64,000 bases of DNA from Trifolium pratense. Its lineage: Eukaryota > Streptophyta > Magnoliopsida > Fabales > Fabaceae. Of the stretch, positions 20,901 through 33,149 are shown piece by piece. The notes beneath the pieces are model-generated. The model saw only the letters and a list, made by a program, of their open reading frames with translations. It ran no database searches and was not told where the DNA came from. Both the position numbers and the translations under genes were made by a program. Positions within the stretch are counted from its first letter, which is position 1. Every line of letters starts with the position of its first letter. The stretch is from contig NC_060063.1 in the NCBI RefSeq assembly GCF_020283565.1, forward strand, positions 49,653,726 through 49,717,725. Direction: 5' to 3'.

Positions 20901-23523
20901 AGAAAACAATTAACATTTCCTCAAATAACCAGAAAGCATGTCTAATTATTTACACAGTATAATATAATGTTGAAAGGCTAGACCTTTACACAGTATAGTC
21001 CAAGGTTTTTAACCAGGTTCGGTCCATTATAGCCATAGTAGTAATTTTTATAACCAAGTGATCACTTGTTGGTTGATTTTTACTAGACCAGTAAAAACAA
21101 CATAAGAGAACAATTCTAATTATTTTGTCATGGCCCTCTCAGAACTCAGCATCAGTGCTCAGCTGAGACGATAGAATTTTCCAAAACGAAGAGAGTGTTG
21201 TAAATTGTGGATCACAGGCGGTTGTAAATTCTACTATGTTACAGTGCTATAGCACCACTTTAGCCATTTTTTTATTAATAAACTCACTATGGATTACTGC
21301 AACAGTGCAACCTTTTATGAAAGGGGCTACTACGTACGTTCATGGATCTGAACTGTAGAAGAACAAGGCATAGCACAACTACACATACTAGGTCTAGCTA
21401 AGTGCAGTATTTAGTATGGTGTATGTACCATTTTATTCCTTGACTTTAAACCATCTCCTTTCCCTATGACAAACAAAATTCAGTGTGTTTTAACCCATTT
21501 AGCTTGTAATAGATGGGACGGACAACAGCTTGAAATGATAAACAAAATGGAACATCAATAGACCTGCATCAACAAATATCTTCATATTCATCATGTCGCG
21601 GACACGTTGTTCATGAAAAACCAATATACCCTCCATAATGATTACATCAGATGCATTAACCTGCCAAAGGTGAGTAGTAGTAATATTAGTAATGATAAGC
21701 ACTGGCCTATATTTTCATTTTACACCGATATTACGCCTCTAATCATAATTGTCTGAAAACATCAAGAAACTGGTTTCAATAATCGTCATGGTGAAGAAAG
21801 AGCATTTAGTTTTAAGAGGGAAAAATCAATAGACTAACGAAATGGATTATGCCCTTTCTTCTTCTAAACAGATAGACACAAGGACAAGTATATGGTTAAC
21901 AATGAATAATTTCAGTAACACATTCTTTAACACACATTTTTCAACACATTCACTTTTATTGGATTTCATAAAATTTATATAGGATCCACATACTTTTGTG
22001 GGGTCCGTGTGGATTTTAACCAATAAAAGAGAGTGTGATGAAAAGTGTGTTGCTAGCACTCGTCGTTAATAATTAAGGGATATCATATCAACTGATGACT
22101 CTTGTTATGGTAGATGATTGTTGCTTAACTTTCATAAATGAAAAGATTTAAGCAAGGCAACAAATTCAATAACAACTGATACTAACACCACACCTAATTT
22201 GAACTTATCAGAAAGGTTACCTGTCGGTGTCTATCAGAAGCTCTCTGGTGGAGCTTAAAATCATAAATAGGAACCTGAACTGACTGTCCAGATTTAAGCT
22301 TGATGAGTGTTTCTACAAGTTGCTCTGTATCAAATGCATCTAAAACAAAAACCAAAAAGATTTATTCCAGATCACATGATTTCCAAAAATTTTGCCTAAT
22401 AATCTTAAATTCTTAATTAAACTTTGTGTTACCATACCAGGATGATCAAAATTATACTCATGAACGCGTTTGCACTCATCATTTGTTAAACCACGATAGA
22501 ACGAATCCTACAACAACAACAACAGATGAATTACTAAAGAGCTATTAGTAAATTACTCCCTCTGGTTCATTAAAAAGATTATGTATCTGGACCATAAATA
22601 GTCTAGATACATGTTTTATTCAATGAACCTAAAAAGTTGTTTTTTGCTTATAGTATTCAAAATCGGAGAGGGTAGTAATTAATCAGAAGTTCAGAACTGA
22701 TTTGCATTAGCTTCATGATTCCCCAAATTATTCATTAACATTAAAAAATTACAACTAGAAAATCACAGTGACATGATTCACAAGAACAATTTATTGATCT
22801 AGTAAATTAGTAATTAATCTGAACTGATTTGTATTAGCTTCATTATTGATCTATCTATGATCCATTAACATTACAAAATTACAACTAGAAAATCGCAGTG
22901 ACATGATTCACAAACAATTCTGTGATCTAGTACATTAGTCATTAATCTGAACTAATTTGTATTATTAGCTTCATGATTGATGTATGATATGATCCATTAA
23001 CATTACAAAATTACAACTAGAAAATCGAAGTAACCTGATTGACGAGAACAACTCTGTGATCTTGCAGCTGTTGAATAATCATATCACACACTGTAGTTTT
23101 CCCCGATGCAGTACCTCCAGAGACACCTGATTCACCAGAAAAACGCAAATAAAATTGAATCAAATCATGTCTCCGAGTAAATGCAGGAAAATTATTGTAA
23201 TAAATGTTTTGATCTTCTATTTTCAATTCCACGATCAAATCCGTTAAACAGATCAAGCAAAAACAAGCAAGTGTGTGCGCGGCCTGTGCGCGGCGTGTGC
23301 TTATAATGTATGTAGGAAGAAGCGAAAGAGATTGAATTTTGCAATGAAGCAAAAAGATGGAAAAGAGGAATTAGTTAGTTGCAAATAAAAGAGGAAAAAG
23401 AAGAATGGTTATGCATATACCGATTATGAAGATGTTACTGGAAGGTATTTCGGTTGGAGAAGAAGAAGGAGAAGAGGAGGATGAAGGATGCCAACGGTAG
23501 AAATGCGCACCGGAGGATTCCAT
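17995..23523 (-). CDS. uridine kinase-like protein with C-terminal UPRT domain (UKL type)
   Basis: Predicted pyrimidine-salvage enzyme: uridine/cytidine kinase N-half fused to a uracil phosphoribosyltransferase-like C-half. Exons in coding order: 23421-23523, 23035-23126, 22438-22507, 22221-22339, 21564-21660, 20452-20531, 19743-19937, 19554-19637, 19412-19472, 19181-19241, 18706-18796, 18522-18594, 18227-18309, 17995-18144. Total 1359 nt, 452 aa, all phases closing. P-loop GGTASGKTT lies at about 38-46, the kinase [17 protein letters not shown] follows exon 5, and the UPRT part includes [10 protein letters not shown] (a linker/early region), PRPP-loop-like DPVLGTGNSA (370-379) and the C-terminal [13 protein letters not shown]. 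Start: [11 protein letters not shown], complement of 23521-23523. The intron after exon 6 has a GC donor. Plant UKL proteins are known mainly as kinases, so UPRT activity should not be assumed. The short Ser-rich N-terminus shows no clear transit peptide. Confidence 0.93.
21912..22066. mobile_element. hairpin MITE in intron 4 of the uridine kinase-like gene
   Basis: The two arms are complementary: TTCAACACATTCACTTTTATTGG on the left pairs with CCAATAAAAGAGAGTGTGATG on the right, and the outer AACACA / TGTGTT regions also pair. The target duplication was not resolved. Confidence 0.6.
22553..22677. mobile_element. Stowaway-like MITE in intron 3 of the uridine kinase-like gene
   Basis: Starts TACTCCCTCTGGTTCATTAA and ends GAGAGGGTAGTA, the CTCCCTC/GAGGG termini with TA flanks usual for Stowaway (Tc1/mariner-derived) MITEs. 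About 125 bp, no coding capacity. Confidence 0.65.
22680..23063. repeat. three diverged about 130-bp tandem units running into exon 2 of the uridine kinase-like gene
   Basis: Units share AGCTTCATGATT, CATTAACATTACAAAATTAC and AACTAGAAAATCG. The third unit ends in genuine exon 2 (donor and 3' end at 23030-23063). The first two units carry degraded versions of the same exon end near 22769-22800 and 22899-22930, for example TTCTGTGATCTAG against CTCTGTGATCTTG. So part of an exon was duplicated with its intron flank. Confidence 0.75.
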
Positions 23524-23863
23524 TACGTCCAATGCGTTTCTTTCTCTGCCTTTTCTTCCAACGCTCTGCTCTTATATACGTATGCTCTCTATGTGCCTCT
23601 TTTAGTTTTTTTGTTTTGTTTTATTTTTCGTCCTTTTCCTAACCTCATTTTCTTATTTGAGATTTATCTATTAGTTACTCTTGCGTCCTCTGCATTTTTT
23701 ATTTTACTTTTTTCTTTTAAGTAGCGTATGATATAAAAATTCTGTTACAAAAGTAGCGCACGAGATATTTTAATAAATTTATATCACGCGAAATATGGAG
23801 TTGGATGACAAAAATAAATTTTTTATTATTTTTTGCTTCTCTAATATTTGCACCCCTTTTTTG

Positions 23864-24459
23864 CAGGGACGGACTGGAGGGGGGCGAGCAGGGGCTCCAA
23901 CCCCTCCCTAAATATGTATACTATATTATATATGTGTATATTATAATCTATAAATTGTTAAGTTGGGCATATGTGCATGTATATCCTATAAATGAATGGA
24001 GAGAGTGAGTGTTTTAGTTGTTGTCTTTTTGTGTACTAGTAATTCAAATAGATAGATGATCATTTAATGTCTATGGGTTGCTAATGACATATCCTATTTC
24101 CTAGCTACTTCTTTTTATACAATATCTAATCTAATACTATATGTCTGTCTATTCTATTTTAGAGTTTTGCTAATGATAATGAATTTAAAGATAGAAATTT
24201 TGTATTGATAAGAGCATATTTTTTTTTTTTGTAATTTTAAGAAATTGATTACACGATTTTTTAGTCAAAATTACCATATCCGACTTTTAACATGTTAACA
24301 TTTTCCTTTATTTTATCACAAAATTTTATTTTGTTTTAGGTGCTACAATGTTTGTAAAAAAAACTATAGTGGTTTTATTTTATATGTATTGTTTGTTATT
24401 AAAAAAAAAAAATCGGCCCATTCGGCCCCCCGTCTTATTGATTTCTAGATCCGTTCCTG
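23864..24459. mobile_element. hAT-type non-autonomous element with 8-bp target duplication
   Basis: Termini CAGGGACGGA (23864) and, inverted, CAGGAACGGA (ending 24459). Both sides carry the 8-bp direct repeat CTTTTTTG (23856-23863 and 24460-24467). An 8-bp duplication with CAGGG-type ends is the hAT signature. At 596 bp with no long frame, it must depend on a transposase from elsewhere. Confidence 0.82.
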
Positions 24460-24629
24460 CTTTTTTGGTTGAAAAGCCCAAATATCAGGACTAAAACCAC
24501 AAATAATCCTTCTTTTTTTTTTTGTACAAACCTCCTTTTCATTCGGTAAACTATTATAGTCTACATACATCCAATCTAATCTAATTATGAGATGTCAATT
24601 TTTTTATGTTAGTTTATGAAATATCTATA

Positions 24630-24632
<3 letters not shown>

Positions 24633-24709
<77 letters not shown>
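24633..24709. repeat. AT dinucleotide microsatellite
   Basis: About 38 consecutive AT units. Confidence 0.95.
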
Positions 24710-24712
<3 letters not shown>

Positions 24713-26489
24713 TATGATTTGATGGAATGTATATCTAAAAAAATATTACACCTTATAGTGCATTGAAATTTATATCTTTTGTGAAAAAAAATTGTTAATA
24801 TTTGTGTATTCCATTTGTACTAAACTCCAACTCTCAATGACAAGAGATGACAAATTAAAGTTCAAATCTTAACGTGAAGAGTATACTAAAAGTGAATATC
24901 TCACTCGGCAAATATTTGAACTTTGATTTGTCATGTCACGTTGTAAACAGAAGCGAAGATGAGGTTTGAGGGGATTCAGCTGAACTTCCTAAACATAAAA
25001 AAAAAAAAAAAATACAAATATATCCTAATATATTTGTATTTTAATTTGAACCCCTGAATTTTATTTTTGGACCACTAGCCCAAGGTTTTATTTGAATTGA
25101 TTGAATATAACGGGATGGAGCGGAGCGGAATAGAGTAAAATAGAATGGAGCATAATGGAATAAAATAAATCTTTCATTTCATTATTCGGATATTTTATGA
25201 TGGAGAGGAACAAATTTTGCATTCCATCCTTTACCTCCCAAATTGGAGGGGAACAAAATGGAAAAAAAGTGGGGGTATGAGATGAAATTCATTTCATCAT
25301 ATTTCATTTCATTATTAATTTTGAAATCCAAACGATGGAACATTATTCCATTCCATCCATTTTCATTCCATTCAATCATATTCCATCGACCCAAACATAG
25401 TTCAAAAGATCCAAAAAGTCAAATTTTAAACTCTCTAGGTTTTAAACTCTCAAATTTCAATCATATTCCATCGACCCAAACATCGTGCCCAATTTTGTTA
25501 AAACAAAAAACACAATAATGATATTTGGTCATATTTCTCAACATTCAGTAAACACATCATGTTATCTATATATCTCTTCTATCACATCACAAACTTATCA
25601 CATCTATCACATTATTTTCTATCTCTTTTAAAGTGTACAGACCCTGACCAAATTTACTACCTTTAAGGCGAAAATATCTTTTGTGTCTATCTATCTCTTA
25701 TTTTGCACTCTCATCTTATTTATCCTTTCTCTTTCATCTCTTTCTCTTATAAAATACATCAAAATATACTAAAGTCATAGTGGTTTTTCTACCATCAAAG
25801 CCACTAATTAATAGCCTGTTTGGATTCAAGACCGGAGCTAAAATTTGCATGTTTGAGTGAACCTTTACAGCAAAAAGATGCATTAGGACGTGATTTTTGT
25901 TAGGACTTAGAGAGAGAATATTGAGGAAAATACGAGAGAATGAGAGAGAGTAATTGTGTAAAAGTTTATTGAATGATCAAGTTACATTTTTGCATACATA
26001 TATGTCTCTTACTTCATTTGGGCTTTAACGATACAATTCATAGTCTTGATCATTCTAACAAACATACCTAATCATCAGTTACTTAAACACCAAGTAATCG
26101 AACTTACAACTAATTAATCTCATAACAAGTTGTAACTGCTTTTAGGTAATTTGTTCCACAAGTAATGACACTAACAATTTTTGGGTAGCCGTAGTTTTGA
26201 AACTCACAACCAATGCTAAATCAAAATCCGGATACAGTCCCATCCACCAAATATTAGATATGTGCACAATAGTATTCGTGCGTCACATGCAAGCAAATTT
26301 TTAGGATACCACGTAGATTATTCAAATAATATTTATATACTTGAATCGGATTCCCATCGAGAACAAGATTTTGGTAAAAAGTAAAGTCTGGCCTAAAGCA
26401 AGTGTTTGAAGTTCAAAGTATGGTGGGTTAGGTTTTTCTTTCATCCTGTGATGATTATATTTTATACGTGTGATGATAAGATACTATGG

Positions 26490-26672
26490 CAAATGCTAAA
26501 TAGTGTCTCTGGGACACTCTTTAAGCCCTTAAATAGTAAGTTTTTTATAGAATTTTTATGGAAATTCGTAAAGTCAACACATTGAAAATTGGAGTGTGTA
26601 ATTTTTTGAATAAAAAGTTTCTTTTAATAGAATGCTTAAAGAGTGTCCCGGGGCACTCATTAACAAGACCCT
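26490..26672. mobile_element. MITE, family with AGTGYCYCRGGGCACT ends (copy 1 of 3)
   Basis: The left end TGCTAAATAGTGTCTCTGGG pairs inversely with the right end GCACTCATTAACAAGACCCT. Inner motifs CACTCTTTAAGC and GCTTAAAGAGTG also pair. Related copies lie at 27951-28133 and 51261-51442. Confidence 0.65.
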
Positions 26673-26963
26673 ATAAATTATAATAATAGTAGAATCAAGG
26701 TTACAACACGGATTGTTTGACAAATTTCATGTCTCAAATTATTATGGGAGTCTATAAAGTTGTTACTTACAAAAACAATGATCAATCTAGAAAAAATATA
26801 TTGGACAAAATGATCAATCTATAAATTAAATTCAATAATAATGTACAAAAGAATGAATGAAACTCACTATTCAATAATAGTGTACAAAAGAATGAATGAA
26901 ACTCACTATAAACATGTCACATGAATAACATATATATATCATCCCTCCCTCACATCATCATCA

Positions 26964-27389
26964 TCACTCCATCATGATTCTGAATTCTTGAAAACTAAGA
27001 ACACCATCCCCATCCAAATCAAACTTACCAATCATCAATTTACATTCCTCAATAGACTTAGAATCCCCTAATTTTTTCAACATCCTCTTCAAACTCTTTG
27101 GTGTTATGAACCCACACTCTTCACTAACATACATTTCAAAAGCTTCTCTCAAATCCTTCAATTTCTCTTCCTCTCCTCCTGATTTCATAAGCCTTATCAA
27201 ATCCTCCAAACACAATAATCCATCACCATCAGAATCCAATGCCTCAATAGCGATTTCCGCTTCTTTTAATTGAAACTCTCCACCAATCTTCATCATTCTA
27301 CTCCTTAACTCGTTCGGCGAAATCTTTCCGTCACCATCCTCATCAAAATAACTAAGAACCCGCTCAAATTCCATGTTAGGACTCATCAT
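26964..27389 (-). CDS. calmodulin-like EF-hand protein
   Basis: Intronless 141-aa predicted calcium sensor. Three EF-hand loops look competent: residues 16-27 (DEDGDGKISPNE), 52-63 (DSDGDGLLCLED) and 124-135 (DLDGDGVLSFQE), each with D at positions 1, 3 and 5 and an acidic residue at 12. The third of the four hands (about 87-98, YVSEECGFITPK) is degenerate and lacks the calcium ligands. No signal peptide, membrane segment or lipidation motif was seen. The start has two consecutive ATG codons (complement 27384-27389); the outer is used here. This is a member of the large plant CML family; the exact orthologue cannot be assigned by eye. The gene is divergent from the F-box gene, more than 7 kb away. 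Confidence 0.9.
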   Translation of the reverse strand: MMSPNMEFERVLSYFDEDGDGKISPNELRSRMMKIGGEFQLKEAEIAIEALDSDGDGLLCLEDLIRLMKSGGEEEKLKDLREAFEMYVSEECGFITPKSLKRMLKKLGDSKSIEECKLMIGKFDLDGDGVLSFQEFRIMME

Positions 27390-27950
27390 GTTAACAAAAA
27401 ACCTAAAATTTGAATATATTTGGAACTATACAAAGTAATTATATACTCCAACAAATTAAAGAAATTAGATTATTAGTATATAGTATAGGAATTATGTGTA
27501 AGATAGTATATATGCAGGATTTATATATTTTTGAGTTGGTTATGAAATATTTGGTTGTGTGTTATGGTATTTATATGAGAATTTTGAAGGCGTGTGAAAT
27601 TTCAGGAAGATTATGATTGGGATGGTGCAAGCAAGTTTCATAGGATGAATGTTCGAGGAAGAGGAAACAGCAGAAACGTCACGGCGTGCGGTTGGTGGGA
27701 CAGACATACCATAATGAATGAGAAGAGAGAGAAAATGGATAACGCGGGGTCAACAGACTTTATCAAATTTAAAGGCCTAGAAATAACCTATAATAACGGT
27801 CAACGAGAACGTGACTTTTTTTTTTCTTATATGTAGAAGAAACAAAAGAAAAAGAAAAACAAACTATCTAGAAAAGAAAGTTCCACAAGCATCATTAGTA
27901 GGAGAAGATTCATTTTTATTATGATCGTTTTATTTCTATTTATTTATGAA

Positions 27951-28133
27951 AAATATTAAACAGTGCTTCTGGGATATTAATTAAGCCTATTAATATAAAA
28001 ATTTTGTCTTGAAAATTGTGTATTCAATGCCTTAAAATATAGTAAAAATTATCTTATCCCCATTAATTTTATATTTTATTTTATTTTTTTAATATATTTA
28101 ACAAGTGTCCTGGAAACACTGTTTAGCAAGACT
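27951..28133. mobile_element. MITE, copy 2 of the AGTGYCYCRGGGCACT-end family
   Basis: The left end TTAAACAGTGCTTCTGGGAT and right end CTGGAAACACTGTTTAGCAA are inverted and resemble the ends at 26490 and 51261, though more diverged. Confidence 0.6.
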
Positions 28134-28528
28134 ATTTATTTATGGGTCATGTTAACTTGTGCCCTAAGGGCACATATTAAGCTACCTAAAAATAGAAAGG
28201 GTGCCAAATAGAAATATAACATTTAATGATACAAAGAATTTAATGTTTAGATAATTAAATACAACACAAGTTCAATAAATTTTTTCCACATTTATCTTCT
28301 TAACATGTGACCTTAAGGGCACAAGTTAACTATTTATTTATGGGTCATGTTAACTTGTGCCCTAAGGGCACATATTAAGCTACCTAAAAATAGAAAGGGT
28401 GCCAAATAGAAATATAACATTTAATGATACAAAGAATTTAATGTTTAGATAATTAAATACAACACAAGTTCAATAAATTTTTTTCACATTTATCTTCTTA
28501 ACATGTGACCTTAAGGGCACAAGTTAAC
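28133..28528. repeat. tandem pair of a 198-bp inverted-repeat element
   Basis: Two almost identical units (about 28144-28330 and 28342-28528). Each begins GTTAACTTGTGCCCTAAGGG after GGGTCAT and ends with the inverted form CCTTAAGGGCACAAGTTAAC. The short spacer TATTTATTTATGGGTCAT precedes both copies, so the element was duplicated together with its flank rather than inserted twice. Confidence 0.85.
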
Positions 28529-29163
28529 ATTCTCCTTTATTTATCTATTTACGGTAAATTCTTTGTATAGTTGGGGGAGCAGTTTATGATGGGAAGGAAC
28601 TGGCACGGCCGCCCAATGAGTGTTCAAACGCGTCGGTGCCACCGTAGTCACACGGTGGAAACACTTGTCATACCCATGCCTTATCAACATAATTTTTTTT
28701 TCATTTTGGGTTAGTACTGATTGTTTATTTTTTATTTTTTGAAGCAAGTAGCCAAGTACTGATTGTTTATTTATCCGTTCACAAACGGTCGTGTAGTTTA
28801 ATGGTCTGTTTTTTATAGTTTAATATAAGACGCTTTTGTGTTTAAAAAAACAAAAAGAATCCTTTTGGAATTAACTTCTTGTTTTCAATAATATAAGACT
28901 CTTTGTAAATTACCTAGATATACAATTGAGGCTCTTTTTATCTTTTCAATATAATATATCTCTTAATTAGTCAAATTGAATGCATCAATTAACAAAAGGT
29001 AGTAGTAAATTATAAGATATACTCCTCTGTATCGCAATATAATCACATTGGCCAAATTATACTTACAAATTAAGAAATATAATTAGTGTCGTATGAAAAA
29101 GAGAAACTGTGAGTTAATTTATAAAATTGTTTTTTATTAAGGGTATATGAAAGATAAATCGAA

Positions 29164-29838
29164 TACTACCTCCGTCCCTAATTATAAGATTCTGTTTGAC
29201 AAAAATATATTATTCATTTATCTTGTTTTGACCGTATTTTTTTAATAATATATAAATGTAAATATTAGCATATAAGATCTTGTTAAATTTGTTTTGATGA
29301 GTATTTTCAAAATATTAAATTTTTATAATTTTTACTAGAGTCAGGATCCGTTGACACCAACTAGTTTGACACCAAATGTTACACCTCTCAATAACGTTTT
29401 AACCTATATAAATTTTATAAAATCCACCGTTGGATTGAAAGTTTACATCATATAGATCATTTGTGTAAAATTTCAGACAAATCCAAAATCATTTGATATG
29501 TTATTGAGAAACATAAAGATTAACGGCATTTAAAAAAATACAAAAACCGTTAATTTTGATGTATCTCAATAACATATCAAATGATTTTGGATTTATTTGA
29601 AATTTTACACAAATGATCTATATGATGTAAACTTTCAATCCAACGGTGGATTTTATAAAATTTATATCGGTTAAAACGTTATTGAGAGGTGTAACATTTG
29701 GTGTCAAACTAGTTGGTGTCAACGGATCCTGACTCTTTTTACTAATAGTCAATTAACGATACTAGTGATCAAAATTGTGCATTGGCGTACGTGCAGTGGT
29801 CAAATAAAGCCTTATAATTAGGGGACGAATGTAGTAAT
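29164..29838. mobile_element. Stowaway-like element split by a Mutator-like MITE
   Basis: The left end TACCTCCGTCCCTAATTATA (from about 29167) pairs with the right end TATAATTAGGGGACGAATGT (about 29814-29833), the TIR type of Stowaway MITEs. Its interior is interrupted at 29338-29735 by another element with its own target duplication, so this host element is the older one. Confidence 0.6.
29338..29735. mobile_element. Mutator-like foldback MITE with 9-bp target duplication
   Basis: 398 bp, essentially one long hairpin: each arm is about 185-190 bp with only a few mismatches, starting GAGTCAGGATCCGTTGACAC. The direct repeat TTTTTACTA flanks it (29329-29337 and 29736-29744). Its transcript would be a long near-perfect double-stranded RNA. 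Confidence 0.88.
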
Positions 29839-30702
29839 TGTTAGAAAAGAGAATAATAAATAGTTAAGGGTATAATAGGAAAAATAAAATTAAATGTTTC
29901 ATTGATAATATAAAGTGACTTATAATTTAGTACAAATAATTTAGTACGAATTTGAAAGTATAATTTAATAAAGAATAAATTAAATTTTAAATGATATATA
30001 TAAGAAATTGTAAAATAAATTCAAAGTTAATATTGTGAATCTTCATTTCATGGAGAAATTTTTTTTTTTTAGTCGTATTTTTTGACCTTTTATTTTTATG
30101 TTTATTGTAATTTTAGTCTCAACTTACGTGTTTTGTCATAAAAATTGTGAATTTTGTGTAAAAATGTGCATTATAATCTCAAAATAAATGTTTTATCATT
30201 AGATTTAATATTGGGGCAATAAATGAATTTTACTTTATAAAAAAATACCATTATTAGGGGAAAACATCCGCTAAGATCAAATTTACAACAAACGTATTAA
30301 CGGTCCAAAAAAATTGGATTAATAATGGGGGTATTTTCATAAATTTAGGGGGACTAAAAGTAAAATTAAACCAATAAAAAACATTCTAGTAAAATTCAGT
30401 ACAAGTGTTCAACCTCTAATTAGTTAAGCTTAATATTAATCAAAAGTATAATAAATCGACCATCAACATGAAACGAGTCTGATTGTTGTGTAGTTTCAAA
30501 AATTCAATATCTTGTGAATATAAAAATTTCAATTAATTGAAGTTTAAAAAAAAACGGATTTATTTTTGAACTTATGCATGACAATTTATGTAAATAAATA
30601 AACTTTTAAGTTAATTCATATGTTCTCATTAACTAAATTTGTATTTTTATAAGTTTTTTCATAAACTATCTTGACAAACATATAATAATACATAAAAATT
30701 TA

Positions 30703-30852
30703 TTTTCCTCAATCTTATATATAAGAAAAATTTACTTTTTGGATTTATTGTAAAGTTGATGTATATAAATCGACTACAATATTATCTAGATACATTAACT
30801 TTACAATGAATCTAAAAAATGAATTTTTCTTATACATAAGACGGATGGAGTA
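30703..30852. mobile_element. Stowaway-like MITE
   Basis: The arm around ATATAAGAAAAATTTACTTT pairs with AATGAATTTTTCTTATACAT, and the right end ACGGATGGAGTA is the familiar Stowaway terminus. The left terminus is decayed. Confidence 0.5.
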
Positions 30853-32509
30853 TTTATTTCTATAAATTAGTTCGCTGAAAAATAAGTTAACCTAAACTAA
30901 CCTTAATAGTACATACTAAATTTTAACCAAATTTTCCTTCAAAATAATTTTTTAACCAAATTTTACCTAAAAATCACAATTTTAGGGATAATTCACAAAG
31001 TTTAAAGAGTCACGGATGAAATGTAACTTGCGTAAGTTGCGTGGCCACTTGCGTGATACTACTAGATCATGTGTGCTAGTTCCATGCACGAAGCATTATT
31101 TTACCTGACTTTGACTGCAGATTCCATGATGTACTACTCTATAGGACAGGACGCGCATAACGTCTGCAGTGGGAAGGCATTATTGTAAAGTTTACTTATT
31201 GTATCCAATCCCTAATTTTTTCAAAATTTGGTATGGTGATTGATGATGGAAATAAATTTTATACTTTTTTATATTATTCGTTCTCATCCAAACACTATCA
31301 TTGGTGAACTTCTCTAGTCTTTCTTCGCAATTCTAGAGAGAACAAAAAAAGTGTAACGAACATATCTTAATAGTATGTGATCACCTATCATAATTGGTGG
31401 AATACTTATAAACATTTTGACGTTCTAGTTAACATGTGAACGTAGAGGTTTTAATATAGAAATTGCATATAATTGTCCTTCTTGTGCATGTGCTTATTTA
31501 TTTTTAATATTCAAATACTAATGTAAAACAATTTCTATAGTATTTCTAGATGCAAAGTCGTTAATAATTCTGTTTATATCATTTTCTACGAGCATTTCTA
31601 GTTCTAATTTGACAAGGATGTTTACAACACAAAATCGCACGCAAAAATAGAAAATAAGATAAATTAGAGATAATTGATGAGTTGCAGACTTGCAGAGAAA
31701 AAACTAGAAGGAGACACGATGAGTATGTGTTGGGATCGCTAAAAAAATATTTTTGGATCCAATTTTAGACTTATTTGTTGGAATCTAAGACGGTCGTCCT
31801 CTTCGTCTGTATCAGATATGTTCTGTTTATAAGTTTATAAATAGAACAATGGTTTTATTTCTTGTTTGATAGTGATTGAAGATCTATAAAAATTATTTTA
31901 ATCATGTTTTAAATGTATGGTGGTTTTATGCCTTAGTTTGTTCAGGAATGAAACTTGGTGAATGCGATGTTTTGATGAGCTATTGGTTTATTTGTAATAA
32001 GATTTGTATGTTCTTGGAAACTCTTGTTAAACACACCTTATATTTAATTTATTTTAATAGATTCATAGGGCTTGACTTCTTATAGAAAACAATAGTTGTA
32101 TGAGGATTTGGCGTTTATAACGTTGGATCCTTTTTTTTAGTTTTTCTGTCATTTGACGATTTATTTGAAACTAAGTCGGTATTGGACAAAATTGTTGCTT
32201 TTGTTTGGTTTTTCTCATTTCCATAAACAATTATTATTAGTTTGGACTATTTTGATTTTTCTTAGCTAAGGTCAGTGACCAAATTTTGACACTAAGGGAT
32301 ATTAGTTTGACATTTTGATTTAATTTCATTGGGCGCAAGTGACATAAATTTTTTGTTTGCCCCCAGAGTTAGTAATGTTTACGATTATACTGTGTGCGAG
32401 TGTAAGGTGACCATTTTAATAACTAGTTTACTCTAAATCGGTGTTTAAAATTATTAAAGTTTTAATGATGTCGGAAACATTTTTTAAAAGTAAAAAATTA
32501 CAATTCAAA

Positions 32510-32945
32510 AATATGTGATCTTAGCTGATCAGAAAGACGACTGTGTCCGGCGTTGCTCCGTTTAAGCCTTCGGTGAAGCGGAGGGGGTTGTTTACCTGTA
32601 GGCACTTCGAAGCTCAAGTCAATTTTGGTGTGGAGTATAGGTTTTCTCTCAAAGTGAATACGTACCTTTTGGGTGGTTGCGAAGGTTGTATATATAGTTC
32701 TTAGCGTTGGGCCAAGACCCTTGATGACGTTAATGGTCATCAAGTGGCTGCCGGAAAAACGGCTGGAGAGCCATGATGAGCAGTAAATGTTCATCATTCC
32801 GTGGCCGGCCGTTACAATACGTAGAAGTATTGTGACCGTTGGCTCGCCGTTAATCTTCGTTGGTTGTTCCTTATTGGGTCTTGCTCGACGGCCCAGTTAG
32901 CAATTCCTCAGTTTATTGGGCTTCTAGGCCCAGTCCAGAACAATA
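32510..32945 (-). mobile_element. probable LTR-retrotransposon remnant
   Basis: GC-richer than its surroundings. Read on the minus strand it contains TTGACTTGAGCTTCGAAGTG followed by CCTACAGGTAAACAACCCCC, a pattern I associate with the transcribed 3' part of plant LTRs. No paired LTR, target duplication or gag/pol frame was found. Confidence 0.4.
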
Positions 32946-33149
32946 TGGAATCCAAAATAATAAGTTGGCCCAACTTTAATTATCATTCTTTTTACAACTG
33001 AAATAATGACTTAATTAATACTGCATTGTCCTTGAAATAATGACTTAAATAATACTGTATTTTATGGTCCTCTTTGTCCGGTGCATGTTGTAATGCAGAA
33101 AATAACATGCTACATGAATGTTACACTACGTATGAATGGTGTCATGGTA

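Larger units (their letters stand above)
23524..26963. other. intergenic region between the uridine kinase-like gene and the calmodulin-like gene
   Basis: Non-coding. Holds the promoter side of the uridine kinase-like gene, a hAT-type MITE (23864-24459), a long AT microsatellite (about 24633-24709), a stretch rich in GGAATGGA-like motifs that partly folds on itself (about 25100-25400, with CATATTCCATCGACCCAAAC repeated near 25376 and 25462), and a small MITE (26490-26672). No gene was seen. Confidence 0.6.

Noticed and set aside
27594..27836. Plus-strand 80-codon frame upstream of the calmodulin-like gene
   Set aside because: No domain, overlaps the likely promoter region of the minus-strand gene.
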